NCBI GenBank assembly: GCA_037447655.1
Contig: JBBHKE010001366.1
Coordinates: forward strand, 44,749-108,748
Direction of reading: 5' to 3'
DNA length: 64,000 nucleotides
Source of the DNA: Zygnema cylindricum
Lineage: Eukaryota > Streptophyta > Zygnematophyceae > Zygnematales > Zygnemataceae
Under the pieces are notes generated by a model that was not told the origin of the DNA, did not search any database, and was given only the letters and a program-made list of their open reading frames with translations. Positions 1 to 27,214 of this stretch are shown here, piece by piece. Every line of letters begins with the position of its first letter. Within the stretch, counting starts at the first letter, position 1. The position numbers and the translations under genes are program-made.

Positions 1-1425
1 GAGACCACCTTAAATCGATAGGTGCATCGCAACATGCACTGTTGTCGCATAGAGAGGGGAAATGGCCTTAGATTGATAGGTGCATCGCGGCATAGAGGAA
101 CCTGTCGAGTATTGATGTGAAAAGACCTTAAATACTTTAACACATCGCGGTTGAGAGGAATTTTTGTTGCATAGTGAAAGGATATAACCGTGTAATTATA
201 GGTGCACATCGATAGAGAGGAAGTGATTTCGCATAGTGAGGCGAGATGTCCTTAGATTTGTAGGTGCGTCGCACAAGTGAGAATGATGTCGCGCAGTGAG
301 GAGAAATAACCTTAGATTCTTCACTGTATCACGACTGAGTGGATTTGTTGTCGCGTAGTGAAGGAAAATTACCTAAGATGGGTAGGCGCACCGCAACGTA
401 AATCATGTGCTATCGCGTAGTGCGGGTAAATGACTTTAGATGGAAAAGTGCCTGAGGACCACGAGCAAGTGTTGTCTTGCAAAGAGGAGAAATAAATTTT
501 GATCTGTAGGTGGATCGCGATAGAGAGGAAGTGCTTTTGCGTAGTGAGGGAAAATGACTTTAGATCCGTAGGTGCATCGAGACAAAGAGGAAGTTTTATC
601 GTATAGTGAGGGGAAAGGACCTTAGATTCCGTCAGCGAATCGCGACAGAGAGGAAGTATTGTCGCCTAAGTATCGTCGCGTAGTGAAGGAAATGACCTTA
701 GATAGGTAGGTGTAACGCGATAGAGAAGAGGTGTAGTTGGGTAGTGAGGGGAAACGACCTTAGATCCGTAGGTTCGTGGGGACAGAGTGGAAGTGTTGTC
801 TCATAGTGAGGGGAAATGACCTTAGATCCTTCAATGCATGGCGAGGGAGAGGAGATGCTGTCGCGATTGAAGGGCTAAGACCAATTGGTGCATCGCCACA
901 GAGAGGAAGTGTTGTCGCATAGTTAGGGAAAATGATCTTAGATCCGTCAATGCATGGCGACGGAGAGGACATGCTTTCGCGTATTGATGGGAAATAACCT
1001 AATATCAATTGGTGCATTGCCACAGAGAGGACGTGTTGTTGCATAGTGAAGGGAAATGACCGTAGATTCGTAGGTGCATCATGACTGAGAGGAAGCGTTG
1101 TCGCATAGTGAGGGAAAATGTCCCTAGGTCCGTCTACACATCGCGACGGAGAGGACATGCTATCGCTTAATGAAGGGAAATGAACTAAGATATAGGTGCA
1201 TCGCGACAGAGAGAGGGCTTTTGCGTTAGTGTGGTGAAATGACCTTAAATTTGTGGGTTTTTGAGTGACCTTAGATTTGTGGGTGCATCTGAGAGGTGCT
1301 TCGCCTAATGAGTGAAAATGACCTTAAGATCCATAGGTGCATCGCAACTGTCACGGGGTGTGGTGAAATGATCTTAGATTTATCAGCGTATCGCGACAAA
1401 GAGGAAATGTTCTCACGTAGTGAGA
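1..1425. repeat. 62-bp minisatellite array, about 23 degenerate copies
   Basis: A unit of about 62 bp recurs across the stretch. Landmarks are ACCTTAGAT, then TAGGTGCATCGCGA, then AGAGAGGAAGTGTTGTCGC, then TAGTGAGGGGAAA. The CCTTAGAT landmark recurs near 65, 127, 188, 250, 311, 372, 433, 495 and 559 and onward to about 1370. Copies are diverged by substitution but spacing is kept. The array continues past the left edge. Open frames inside it are repeat translations, not genes. Confidence 0.9.
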
Positions 1426-1990
1426 GGATTTCACGTGAAATTTGACCAAAGTTATGTCTTCAAATTTTGTCAAGCCTTATTCCGTCTAAATTTACACGCC
1501 TCACATGTTCTATCCCTTAATGCTCTAAATTTCCTTCGTCTTTGATCTTTTTTTCCACTGCGTAGTCCACAAAAAAGTGCATAACTTAGGAATTATTCGT
1601 ATGTTCTTTTTGTTAGTGCCAAGTGTACAAAATATGTGACGTTGGTCGGACCCTAGATCCTACAGCAATCTTTGAAGTCCCAAATGCCAATGTGACACCA
1701 TTTTCCAGATCGCAATAGTCCTACAATTTCAATACAGTAATTTACTAGACTGTAAACCTAATGGCAATATTTTGCAAGTGTGAGAACCCTACCAGTTAAA
1801 TTGTCATAAAATGTTCACAAATATTAAATATGTTTGACCAATCCAGATCCACGGAAGCAATCCAGAGTCAACAAAGACATGAGATAAATAAAAGCCAAAG
1901 AAAACCGGAGCCAGAAGTCGCTTTTCCTTAACAAGGCAATTTTCTTAACCCAAAATACAATCGGGTCACTACCATGACAACCAACACTGC
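1426..1990. other. 3' flank and probable 3' UTR of the SR140 gene
   Basis: AT-rich sequence between the minisatellite and the stop codon of the minus-strand SR140 gene. The part next to 1990 should hold the 3' UTR. I see no clear poly(A) signal that decides the end, and no other gene. Confidence 0.4.
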
Positions 1991-17360
<15,370 letters not shown>

Positions 17361-17777
17361 GTTTTCTTTTACCAAATTAACATTTGGAAAATCACTCGAC
17401 AAAGATGTAAAATAGAAAGAAAACTATCAGGAGATTTTGTATGATCAATTATTGTGAGTTATGCAATGCAAAGTAATTTTGAAAGATAGCGCAGAAATCA
17501 AGACGAGAGATGAACAGACTTAAAATGAGGGAAGAAAAAAGAGACTATTGGAATTAAAAAATCTTCAGCGGACAGAGAACTATGGTCCTAAAAGTCTTTG
17601 GTAAAAACTTAAGGTCGGGAGAAAAAAGAAAGAAAAAACTCCAAAAATATAGGTGAACGCCAGAAAAATAGAGGAAGGGAAAATAAGACCTAAACGTCAC
17701 AGGACGCAGCTAAGAAGCAGTAGGCAATAAGAGCTTCGGTCGATTTTCTGAACTCAAACCTAATTTGCACTACACAG
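17361..17777 (-). promoter_or_regulatory. 5' flank of SR140 (5' UTR and promoter region)
   Basis: Upstream of the SR140 start codon. I see no clear TATA box. The nearest structured feature is a MITE beginning about 420 bp upstream of the ATG. An upstream non-coding exon cannot be excluded. Confidence 0.35.
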
Positions 17778-18005
17778 TACACCGCGAATCGTTATTAGCG
17801 TCAAGGTTTTTTTCGCCACTTAAAAGTTAAAACATCTTTTCTCCGTACACCCTTGTCAGATTGTGGATCTGACGGTTGATATTGAAAGGTAACATTCTCA
17901 GCTTCCGATTGGCGGTCTCAAACTGAAAATCCGACAAGTGTGTACGGAGAAAATATGTTTTAAGTGACGAAAAAAGCCTTGACGCTAATAGCGATTCACG
18001 GTGTA
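17778..18005. mobile_element. MITE with TACACCG termini (copy D), upstream of SR140
   Basis: 228 bp, the best preserved of the short class. The left end TACACCGCGAATCGTTATTA is inverted at the right end as CTAATAGCGATTCACGGTGTA. The inner arms TTTTCTCCGTACACC and GTGTGTACGGAGAAAA extend the fold over most of the element. Confidence 0.9.
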
Positions 18006-18321
18006 CTGTACTGTACGGCGGCATTGTTTAAAGTGCATGCACTAAACTAACCCTAAACAACCAAAAAATGTCGAAGGAATTGGGCACGTGAGACGCCACA
18101 CTCTGAAGTGTCGATCGGCTGCGTTTTCGATTCCAACCGTTCATATTAAGCGCATTAAACGCTAATCAGCGAATTGTGTGCGAAAGAAATTATAGTACGA
18201 CCTTTAAACGTTTAGTGCTATCGCACATTAAAACACTGGCAGAAGGCAAGAGCGTACGGTATACTACCTATCGTTAATGGTGCTTAAACATTTTCGGGCA
18301 GTCAAAGTACACTCGACAAAG

Positions 18322-19400
18322 TACACTTCCCATCGTTATTAGAATTTAAACGACTAAGGGTATGTCCCCATGTACTTGTATCTTAGCGAACTTACTTTGT
18401 ATTCTAGCGCGGATCCGCCGGACCCGGTTTTCAAGTGTCCCTATGTCTGTAAGGACGAAATTGTAACTTACGCTTGTGACGACTGTGTACGTCGACAATA
18501 CCTGTGTGACGGTTGTCAACGTCTACAATCTCTGATCGCACGTTATTTTTTGGAACGTACCGCCTTCCAGCTTGTGCCATTTCACGGTTGACGAAGATGT
18601 GCTTTGCCTTCGCGTCTCCTGTCCGGTCGACGTGAAATGGCATCGGAATTTGAAGACCCGTGCAAAAAAAAATGCGTACTGGACGAAAACGGACAAAATC
18701 AAACAAATTGTGTACTTTTCTTTGTCGCATTACACCGCAACCGGACAAAACACAGCGAACTCTGTACATTTCTTTGTCCTTGGAAATCGTATGAAAATTT
18801 TCGAAAATTATGGCTCGTGCGAATATATGTTCCTATTTGTTTATCGAATAGACCTAGTTTTAAAACACATCGCGCATGTGTTTTAAACGTAAGGTTGAAG
18901 ATGACGTTTTTTGTCGTGGAAGTGGGTCGAAAAACACAAGACGACAAATTTTTGTACATCCTAAGTTCGAGGATGACGCAAATTGTACTCTACAAATTTG
19001 CGATTCCTTCGTACGGACGTAGGCGATCGCTTATGTCGTTCACTTGTGGGCTTCAACAAATGACAGTTGGCGTCGACAATTGTCCCAGTATGTCAGGAGC
19101 TTTTTGCGGCGTACAAATGTCCGCAGTTTGTTCCGAGATCGTCGACGTCTACAAATGTCAGCAGTTTGGGTTTCGCAAGTATTGGCGACGTGTACAGCTG
19201 CCACATATTCAAAATAATGAACGCGCAAGTAACGATTCACATAGGCACACTTTGAAAAGTACACCGTAAAATCAGCGCTAAATTCCAAAATAACGTTTCA
19301 AAATATCGGTTACATGGGAACACGCCCTAATTCAATCGCGACTTTTATTTGCCTATCATAAAATAGTGTTGTCAACAATGATAAATAGTGGACTACAATC
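18322..19400. mobile_element. Second-family MITE split by a nested PIF/Harbinger-like insertion
   Basis: The left part (18322-18357, TACACTTCCCATCGTTATTA onward) and the right part (19328 to about 19400, TTCAATCGCGACTTTTATTT and AGTGGACTACAATCTGCC) together match the order of the 35.2-kb and 2.7-kb copies. The intervening 970 bp is a separate element. Confidence 0.55.
18358..19327. mobile_element. Non-autonomous PIF/Harbinger-like element, 970 bp, TAA target duplication
   Basis: The left end is GGGTATGTCCCCATGTAC; the right end read in reverse is GGGCGTGTTCCCATGTAAC. TAA flanks both sides (18355-18357 and 19328-19330). A 3-bp TWA duplication with G-rich termini is the PIF/Harbinger (Tourist) pattern. 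The interior is rich in GTAC, GTCGAC and TTTGTAC motifs. It holds an open frame of 221 codons (18604-19269) with no transposase motif I recognise, so it is probably non-coding. Confidence 0.65.
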
Positions 19401-19554
19401 TGCCACGTATAATTGGAAAAAAATATGATTATATGTTTCCCTTAAATCCATAGTTGCTCCATTCGAATATTACGCACGCATCAAACTCACGAATACTACG
19501 TACAATGCGCATCGAACAATAATGAAGTGTCAAAAAATGCGTACCCGACTTTGT

Positions 19555-20300
19555 ACTCATATTTCGTACATTTACGACGTACAGTGTCCGTGTAATTCCG
19601 TACATTTTAGGGTTATTCAATGGGGGATTTTAGGTTTGTTAGGGTACAACCTGTACACTCCCGTAAATTTCGGTACAACTACATTAAAATTTCCGTACAT
19701 TTATGACGCACAGTGTCCTTATATTTTTGTCCTTTTTAGGGTTATTAAAGGGGGGGATTTAGGGAGGGTACATTCCCATACATTCCCTTATATTTCAGTA
19801 CAAATGCCTTGCATTTTGGTACATTTAGGTACAGTGTCCATATGTTTTTGTACATTTTAGGGTTATGTAAGGGGGATTTTAGGGTTGTTGGGGTATAACC
19901 GTACAGTCACGTATATTTCAGTACAACAACCTTACATTTTTCGTACATTTAAGAAGTACTATGTTCATATATTTTCGTACTTTTTAAGGTTATTTAATGG
20001 GGTATTTTAAGGTTGTTAGGGTACATTTTTGTACATTCCCATATGTTTCAATACAACTACAGTACCTTACATTTTCCGTACTTTTGCGACTTAACTTCTT
20101 AAGGTTATTCAAGGGGATTTTAGGGTTGTTAGGGTACATTCTCGTACATTCATGTATATTTTAGTACAACTATCTGACATTTTTTTTACTTTTAAGGGTT
20201 TTAAGGAACACTTTTAGTATAATTCCGTACATTTCTGTATATTTTCCGTACTTTTTAGGATTTTTAAGGATTTTTAAAGGATTATTTAAAGGGACAATAC
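19555..20300. repeat. Degenerate tandem array of 116-129-bp units
   Basis: The landmark TTTTAGGGTTATTCAA, then GGGGGATTTTAGGGTTGTTA, recurs near 19604, 19734, 19855, 19980 and 20097. TCCGTACATTTACGAC-type segments lie between landmarks. Later copies shorten and decay to about 20300. The AGGGTTA resemblance to telomere repeats is local only. Confidence 0.75.
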
Positions 20301-21327
20301 CCGTACATTATTACGTACGACAGAAACTATACAAAATTTACAAAAAGTATAAAATCGAGGAATACGACGTAAAAATCATAAAATATTATAAATCCGTACA
20401 AATTGAACAACTATGCTAAAATCATTAACGATACTAACGATAGGTATAGTATCAGAGTTAAGGATTCAAGGGTGGTTTCACACGTTTATAAAACATTAGT
20501 TTTAACACGTGCGAACGGTCCACTCAATCTCTCTCACACTATTCCCATTCTATTTCCCACCTGTCACCATCCACGTCACTCGACTTTATACCTTATATTT
20601 ATGCTTTCCATTATCCCTCTCCTCTTACCTCTTCCTCTTCTCTTCTCACGCTCTCTCCCTCCATTTCCTTCTTTTCAATCCCTCTCCTATCTCCCCCTCT
20701 TTCCCTAACCTGTTCTCCTTTCTATTATTATGCTCCCCTCTCCCTCTCCCCCTCTCTCACCCACTCACTACAAGACATTGTATAGTGAAAGAAACACCCA
20801 CGTCCAAATAACATCTGTTAATAGGAGTAAAAGTGTAGTTAGTTGACTATTCACATTATTTTTGGGTCGGATAATACTATTATCACAAGATTCGACGATT
20901 TTCGTGTTAAGAGCAATTTCTTTTTGACGTTAATATTGTTTCACACAATTTTGTATTTGACAGCACATCTCTCTTATTGTGTCATTTTTTTTGAATGGTC
21001 ATACTTTTTGCACCCTTTTTAGGATGGACTTCAAATTTCTCAACCATTTTTCTTGCGTTTGACGCTTTTTTATACAATATTTAACAAAGTGCGCATGTTT
21101 AACACAAATATTTTTCACACAATGCCTTGTTGACGGCGTGTTTTTTCACCTCAATTTTTAAGCAGTTAGGAGTTCTTTCACCGTTTTCTAGACAAGAGTT
21201 GTGTACCGTTTTCGAGACAATAGTTTTTTACACATTTTTGTGATCGACTGGAATTGTTTCCATCATTTTCTCGAAGACTTTTTGGTAAGATATTTATATA
21301 CTATGGTGTTTATTTAGTAGCGAATGT
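20301..21327. other. Intergenic, no gene seen
   Basis: A pyrimidine-rich tract at about 20520-20760 gives long but meaningless frames. From 20760 to 21327 the sequence is AT-rich with several TTTTTCACAC or TTTTTGAC runs. I recognise no coding or RNA feature. Confidence 0.5.
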
Positions 21328-21812
21328 TGATGTACGAAAAATCTACCGACCGAAACTCGGATCCACACTAAATAACTAAATAAAAAGTACTCACCAGCCA
21401 CGATATTTGGGCCAGTGGCGTTGTGGTTAACGCATTCATAGGAACAACAAAATGTCACGGGTTTAAATGTTAGTCGGCTCGTTATTTCTTTTATTAGGAT
21501 CGTCTATTCTATCATCCGATTCTACAAATCTTAACATGGTATCAATGTCAAGGGGATCACGTTTACATGGACATTGTGACCAGCTACCTTTCAAGAGTGG
21601 GTGTTGACGTACGAAAATTGTACCGATTGATACCAAGATCCACACTAAATAGCTAAATAACAAGAACTCACCAGCCACAATATCCGGTCTGGTGGTGCAG
21701 TGGTTAGCGCATTTCTTCGCTACAGTGAACGGTCCTAGGTTTAAATCTTGGTCGACTTAACATTCCATTTATTAGAATCCTCCATTATGTTCTTCGATTC
21801 TACAAATGTTAA
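21328..21812 (+). repeat. Two related tRNA-derived repeats (SINE- or LTR-end-like)
   Basis: Two diverged copies, about 21328-21540 and 21604-21812. Both run GATCCACACTAAATA, then CAAGAACTCACCAGCCA, then a tRNA-like block (GGTGGTGCAGTGGTTAGCGC, box A-like, then GGTTTAAATCTTGG, box B-like), then ATTCTACAAATNTTAACA. The first is followed by TGGTATCAATGTC, which resembles an initiator-tRNA primer binding site, so these could be LTR ends with an embedded tRNA fragment. Confidence 0.5.
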
Positions 21813-22429
21813 CAACCAGAATGAGGTAAGAGGATGTTTATTGGCCCGACATAATAGAAGATATTTTCAGTAAACTTTGCCGGAAGACGTAATTGTACCT
21901 TTTACTAGGACCGCCTGATAGAATAGAGGCCTAATCGTGAGGTTTTCAATCACAAAGTGCAAGTGTACATTACATAATATAAGTTCCATAATAGACAATT
22001 GATGACAACCATGCATTAGGTTAGGCCATGTGCCTTCAAACAAAGTGGTGCAAATCCACCAAAAGGCACGAAATATTTTTTGTCGAGGAGTATCCTTTAA
22101 CTCCATTTTCCATCCGTTGACCTTCTTGGAAAGAATCATCGGTTTAAAATAGTAAACATAATTTGTACATTGATGTAATACGCAGATAATAATTTAATAT
22201 TTTAATACACTCGGTCGAATCTTAAATTTCCTCCGCTTGTACAACTTTTACATTTAGATTTGAAGCTTAAAAAACCTTTGATGATTTTTATTATATAAAC
22301 AAAAGCCTACGTGGTAAGTAATAGATACATGAAATTATATGGACTCCATTGTCCTTACATAATAAACAACAAAAAACTACATGTCACATAGCCCACTAGG
22401 ATGACATAATCCAAACCTCGTGTTGCCAC
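21813..22429. other. Unclassified repeat-like sequence
   Basis: Contains GCAAATCCACCAAAA near 22050, which recurs near 36268 in a similar context (CATGTGCCTTC on its left). I could not assign either to a family. Possible remnant of a transposon. Confidence 0.3.
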
Positions 22430-22640
22430 TTTGGCAAGTAGCCGTTCCCACCTTCTTCCCCCCTTTAAAGGGAAGACTCCCTTGAGTGAGACTCAAAAAG
22501 AATCACTGAATTTGCTCATATGAGCACTTAGTTATTCGTGTTCAAAGACAATTATTATTTAAAGATGGTCTCTCAAAGAGATGTTACTAAAAACTACTTA
22601 AGTCATAAAAAACCCACTCACAACTGTTATTTACTAAACT
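22430..22640 (-). mobile_element. copia LTR relic (3' side of the 23.9-27 kb element)
   Basis: Shares the ordered blocks GAAGACTCCCTTGAGT, AAAAAGAATC, GTTATT...GTTCAAAGACAATTA and a CTCT...GAGAG pair with sequences at 27.23-27.45 and 50.80-50.92 kb. Three dispersed copies, two of them flanking copia coding remnants, suggest LTRs. Confidence 0.5.
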
Positions 22641-22778
22641 GTATATTAATCAAATGAATATGATGTACAAATATACCGAAGTACACTACGGACCTAAAGC
22701 CGCTATAATTTCCGTATAGAATTGTATAGCACTACTCTCTGCTTGGCACTTGTCACATCCATAGCCATGCTTCTGTCC

Positions 22779-23810
22779 GCATCTCATTTGGCATCCTGTA
22801 AGATGTTGCAACGTATCAATCCATGGTGGCTTTGCCGAAAACTGCCATAAGGACCATTCGGAGTAGTCGACTCAAATGTAAGCCGTCCGATGTAATGTGA
22901 GTTTGATTGACGACTGTTTATGCGTTCTTTACACAATATACTCTCAACGTTCATACATCCATCCCGTTTTATGTCCAATTCTTGTAGTTTCATTCTGTTA
23001 AATGACTTCTTTCCGAGTGAACATTTTATTATTGATTTGTGCCCCATATGCGTAATGATTCATCTTTATCAACTAGATAGGCCCAACGACTATGGCGACT
23101 AGTAAGAACTCAGTAAGACCCAGCATCTCATTTGGCATCCTGTAAGATGTTGCAACGTATCAATCCATGGTGGCTTTGCCGAAAACTGCCATAAGGACCA
23201 TTCGGAGTAGTCGACTCAAATGTAAGCCGTCCGATGTAATGTGAGTTTGATTGACGACCGTTTATGCGTTCTTTACACAATATACTCTCAACGTTCATAC
23301 ATCCATCCCGTTTTATGTCCAATTCTTGTAGTTTCATTCTGTTAAATGACTTCTTTCCGAGTGAACATTTTATTATTGATTTGTGCCCCATATGCGTAAT
23401 AATTCATCTTTATCAACTAGATAGGCCCAACGACTATGGCGACTAGTAAGAACTCAGTAAGACCCAGCATCTCATTTGGCATCCTGTAAGATGTTGCAAC
23501 GTATCAATCCATGGTGGCTTTGCCGAAAACTGCCATAAGGACCATTCGGAGTAGTCGACTCAAATGTAAGCCGTCCGATGTAATGTGAGTTTGATTGACG
23601 ACCGTTTATGCGTTCTTTACACAATATACTCTCAACGTTCATACATCCATCCCGTTTTATGTCCAATTCTTGTAGTTTCATTCTGTTAAATGACTTCTTT
23701 CCGAGTGAACATTTTATTATTGATTTGTGCCCCATATGCGTAATGATTCATCTTTATCAACTAGATAGGCCCAACGACTATGGCGACTAGTAAGAACTCA
23801 GTAAGACCCA
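22779..23810. repeat. Exact-length tandem triplication, 3 x 344 bp
   Basis: Three head-to-tail 344-bp units (22779-23122, 23123-23466, 23467-23810), each starting GCATCTCATTTGGCATCC and ending CAGTAAGACCCA. I find one difference between copies 1 and 3 (ACTG or ACCG) and one between 2 and 3 (AATA or AATG). Each unit carries the same 87-codon minus frame and a 60-codon plus frame. They do not resemble a known protein and probably follow from the repeat. It lies between an LTR relic and a copia RNase H remnant, so it probably amplified in the element's 3' region. Confidence 0.95.
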
Positions 23811-23945
23811 GGATCAAATCGCGATCAGTTCATCCTTTTGATAAAAACTACATTTGTCTTTCTCACCGTGTCACCCTGACTACAAAGGTGGCAGCCATGG
23901 TCACTCTCTCTCTCTCTCGTGCTACTACCTCCAAGCGTAGAGCAA

Positions 23946-26900
23946 CTAATAAAAAAAAATAGAAATTTGTTTATCTTTTTTCAACACTCCTTTTATCTTA
24001 TTTTCACTTTTGAACTCTAATCCACATTGTTTTTTGCATGGAATTAATTTTGGAGATGGAACAAATTTTGTTCTCATATCAGTAATCATCTGTCCATTTG
24101 GTTTATTTACCAATTTAATAATTTTATTTTCTACTTTTTCTCGTGCGAATCTTAATCTTATGTCTATATGCTTTGGTTTAAAATGCAATTTTTGATTAGT
24201 TGCAATTCAAATTGCACCTTGATTATCATAATATTCACTCTTCATATACCACTCTTCATATACCACTCTTCATATACCACTCTTCATAAATCCTAATTAT
24301 TGAAGGAAGGATTTTACCCAGATTAACTCTTTAACTGCAGCTCAGGAAGCCATATACTCATCCCCCATCATAGACTGAGCAACCACGTTTTGTTGCTTAA
24401 TGCTCGATTAGCAAGCACCAAGCACCAAATCTATTTTGCACGACATAAGAAGTGGATCAGACATAAGGAGAGGTGGATCTTCTCACACACACATCCCTAT
24501 AACGGTATCACTTTAGGTGGTGATGTTTGTAACATTCCCTCCTAAATTCAACCATAAATCGCGGGGCCCCACAAGATACATCATTACTTTATTTGTTGCT
24601 TCTCAATCTCTCTTCCTACGATTATTCAAACTCCTACTGAGTACTCTACCTATCATTATTATGTCTGGCCTAGTACAGTTAATGTACTAAAACACCGTGC
24701 CTATAATCTACTGATAAGGATTATTATGCATGAATTCTTTGTCCTCTTGATCCATCTGATGTTCCAAAATAATTAAACCTCAACCAACATTTCTTTATTT
24801 GATTTTTTCAACTCTTTAGGAGTTGTACATCCATTAGTTTTGTCCATCAGAAATTCATGAAGCAAGTTTCCTATTGCTTTCTTTTGAGTTAGTCTGAAAA
24901 AAAGTTTGTTCCCTATCTCTTTCCATTCGGTATCTTAAGATGTATTTTGCCTCCTCCAAATCCTCCATATCAAGTATGTTTTTCAAATCTTATTTCAACT
25001 GATTTCTCTGTTTTAGGGACTTACTTAGAACAAGCAAATCATCTATCTAAATTGCAATAAAGATGACTCATTTTTCATCTTCAAACAAATAAATTGAGGG
25101 ATCTGAGCTAATCCGAATGTACCCCAGGTCAGTCAAAAACTCTTCAAGTTTGATATTTTATTGACGTGGAGCTTGTTTTAGTCGTAAAATGACTTGATTA
25201 ACCTCTACACCTTACTCTCTTCCCCTATCTCCACAAACCGATGGAAACATCACCACTCGAACAAATGCTTTTTTATAATCTATTCCCTCTTTTTGTGTAT
25301 ATGATTTAGCTACTAATCGTGCCTTATATCATTTTGTAGAGTTATTTGGATTCACTTTTAGTTAAAATACCCATTTGTAACAGATTCGTTTTCTATCTAG
25401 GGGAAAGTCTACTAGTACCTAGGTTTTTTGCTTCCAATATTGCAGCCATCTTTTCATTACTCGTAGTGATCCATTTGTCACTTTGCTGACTGTTTACAAC
25501 TTCAAGGTAAATTAGAGGGTCACGAGGATGATACAGTTTAGTAAGTTTGTTGTTCACGTGTCTCTCTTGTAGATGTTTGTTACTTCGTCTTCCTCCTTCA
25601 AATTTTGTAGCAGGTGTGGAAGGCATCCTCGAATTCCTTCATGGCAGTTTCGGTTCCATTTCTCAATATTCCCCAAATTTTGTTCCTTGTTTGGTTTCTC
25701 CCCTATCCTCAGAGTCTATTGGGAGTTCCTCCTCCAATTGCACTCGCTTCTCTTCTTCTTTTCTTATGTTTTCTTACCTTCAGTTTTTTGATGGATTCCT
25801 TCCTATAAGTCTGTTTCTTTTTCCAAGTTCATATTTGGCACAATTTTTATTTTCACAACTTTGTTGTATTTGAACGGGTCTACTAACTTACCTTCATCCA
25901 TAACCACTAAATGCTACATCACCATGACATATTTTCTCTTTATTTCATATACTCTATATTCCTTAGTGTTATCAACAAAACAGACTAAATAACTTGGTTT
26001 TCCCTTTCCTTCTATCTTCTAATTGGACTTGTCTCCATTTAAACTCTAGACTTCACTTCCAAAAACTTTTAGGTGAGACACATCTGGCTTTATAACAGTC
26101 CATCTTTCTTACGAAGTTTCCTTCTTTAAAATTGAGGTAAAGACTTTATTCTCTATGTAGTTAGCACAGTTCATTGCCTCTACCCAAAAATGAGAGATAT
26201 TTTTTTTATCATTTAATATAGTTCTAACAATATCCCTGAGTGTACTATTTAACCTTGTTGCTACGTCATTTTGTTCTCAACAGTGTGGAACAATTTTTTG
26301 ATGTTGAATTCCCTTCTTCTTTAAGAAACTCTTCAACTGCATTCGAGGTATACTCACCTCCATTGTCACTCATTACCCTTTTTATAGAGGTTTCATGCAA
26401 TTTTTCACTCCATGCTTTGTATTCTTTGAAGTACTCAAAGACTTCAGATTTTTTTCTCAGAAAGTATACTCGTGAGTATTTTGACAAGTCATCCGCGATG
26501 GATAAAATGTATCTTATTCCACTAGCTATAGGAACGCGGACTGGTCCCTATATATTGGTGTGGACCAGATTCGAAGTTTTTCTCCCTTAAAAGTTGCAAA
26601 TTCTCGGAAAGAAAGCTTTTGAAGTTTCCTTTCAACACACCCACTAGGGTAATCTATGGTTACTTCATTCTTGTATTTAATTCCATCAACTATCGCATAG
26701 TTTTTCATCACTCTTAGTCTATCGAAGTGAACATGACCTAGACTTTAATGCCATAACATCATATCATTTACATAAATATAAACAACTCTATTTTTTCCAT
26801 TACTCAAAAAAATTGTGAACATTCCTAGCTTGCCCTTTTTAGCTATCAAATACACCTCATCATTAAAGTTAGTTGTAAATATTCCCTTTTTGGTTTCTTG

Positions 26901-27000
26901 TTGAAAAGTTTTTGTCATCTACGACCAAATTGTAGAGTAGATTCTTACTGAGCTGAGAGATATAAAGTACATATGACAAAGTAGCAAAGGATGCCTTCCC
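23946..27000 (-). pseudogene. Decayed Ty1/copia pol (integrase, reverse transcriptase, RNase H)
   Basis: Read right to left on the minus strand, in scattered frames. Near 26.6 kb there is a gag-pre-integrase-like tail (SGCVERKLQKLSF). At 26.27-26.49 is an integrase core fragment (SDNGGEYTS). At 25.39-25.63 is the connection segment ending NEKMAAILEAKN. At 25.2-25.0 are RT pieces (LRLKQAPRQ, then DDLLVL). At 24.4-23.95 is RNase H (HIDIRLRFAREKVE). Domain order is that of copia. Multiple stops and frameshifts show it is dead. Confidence 0.8.
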
Positions 27001-27214
27001 ATCCATTAGTACCGTTAGATCAACTTAACCTACCAGATTAGTGTTTACTACTCTCCTATCCCCATACTCTCTACTGAGGGTATCTTCGTCATTTTGGTGA
27101 ACCACATTTTGTCCTTGCATGAAATTATGGACTCATAGTCCCAGAGTCATAGCTTGGGTTAAATATAGAAAAACCTCTACCCACTCTAGCTCAAAAAAGA
27201 ATAACTACCACCTT

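Noticed and set aside
18604-19269. 221-codon open frame as a transposase
   Set aside because: No DDE, zinc-finger or Myb-like motif is visible; the composition follows the GTAC-rich interior of the PIF-like element.
22779-23810. CRISPR array or gene family
   Set aside because: The repeats are contiguous 344-bp tandem units without spacers, in a eukaryotic retroelement. The 87-codon frames have no recognisable motif.
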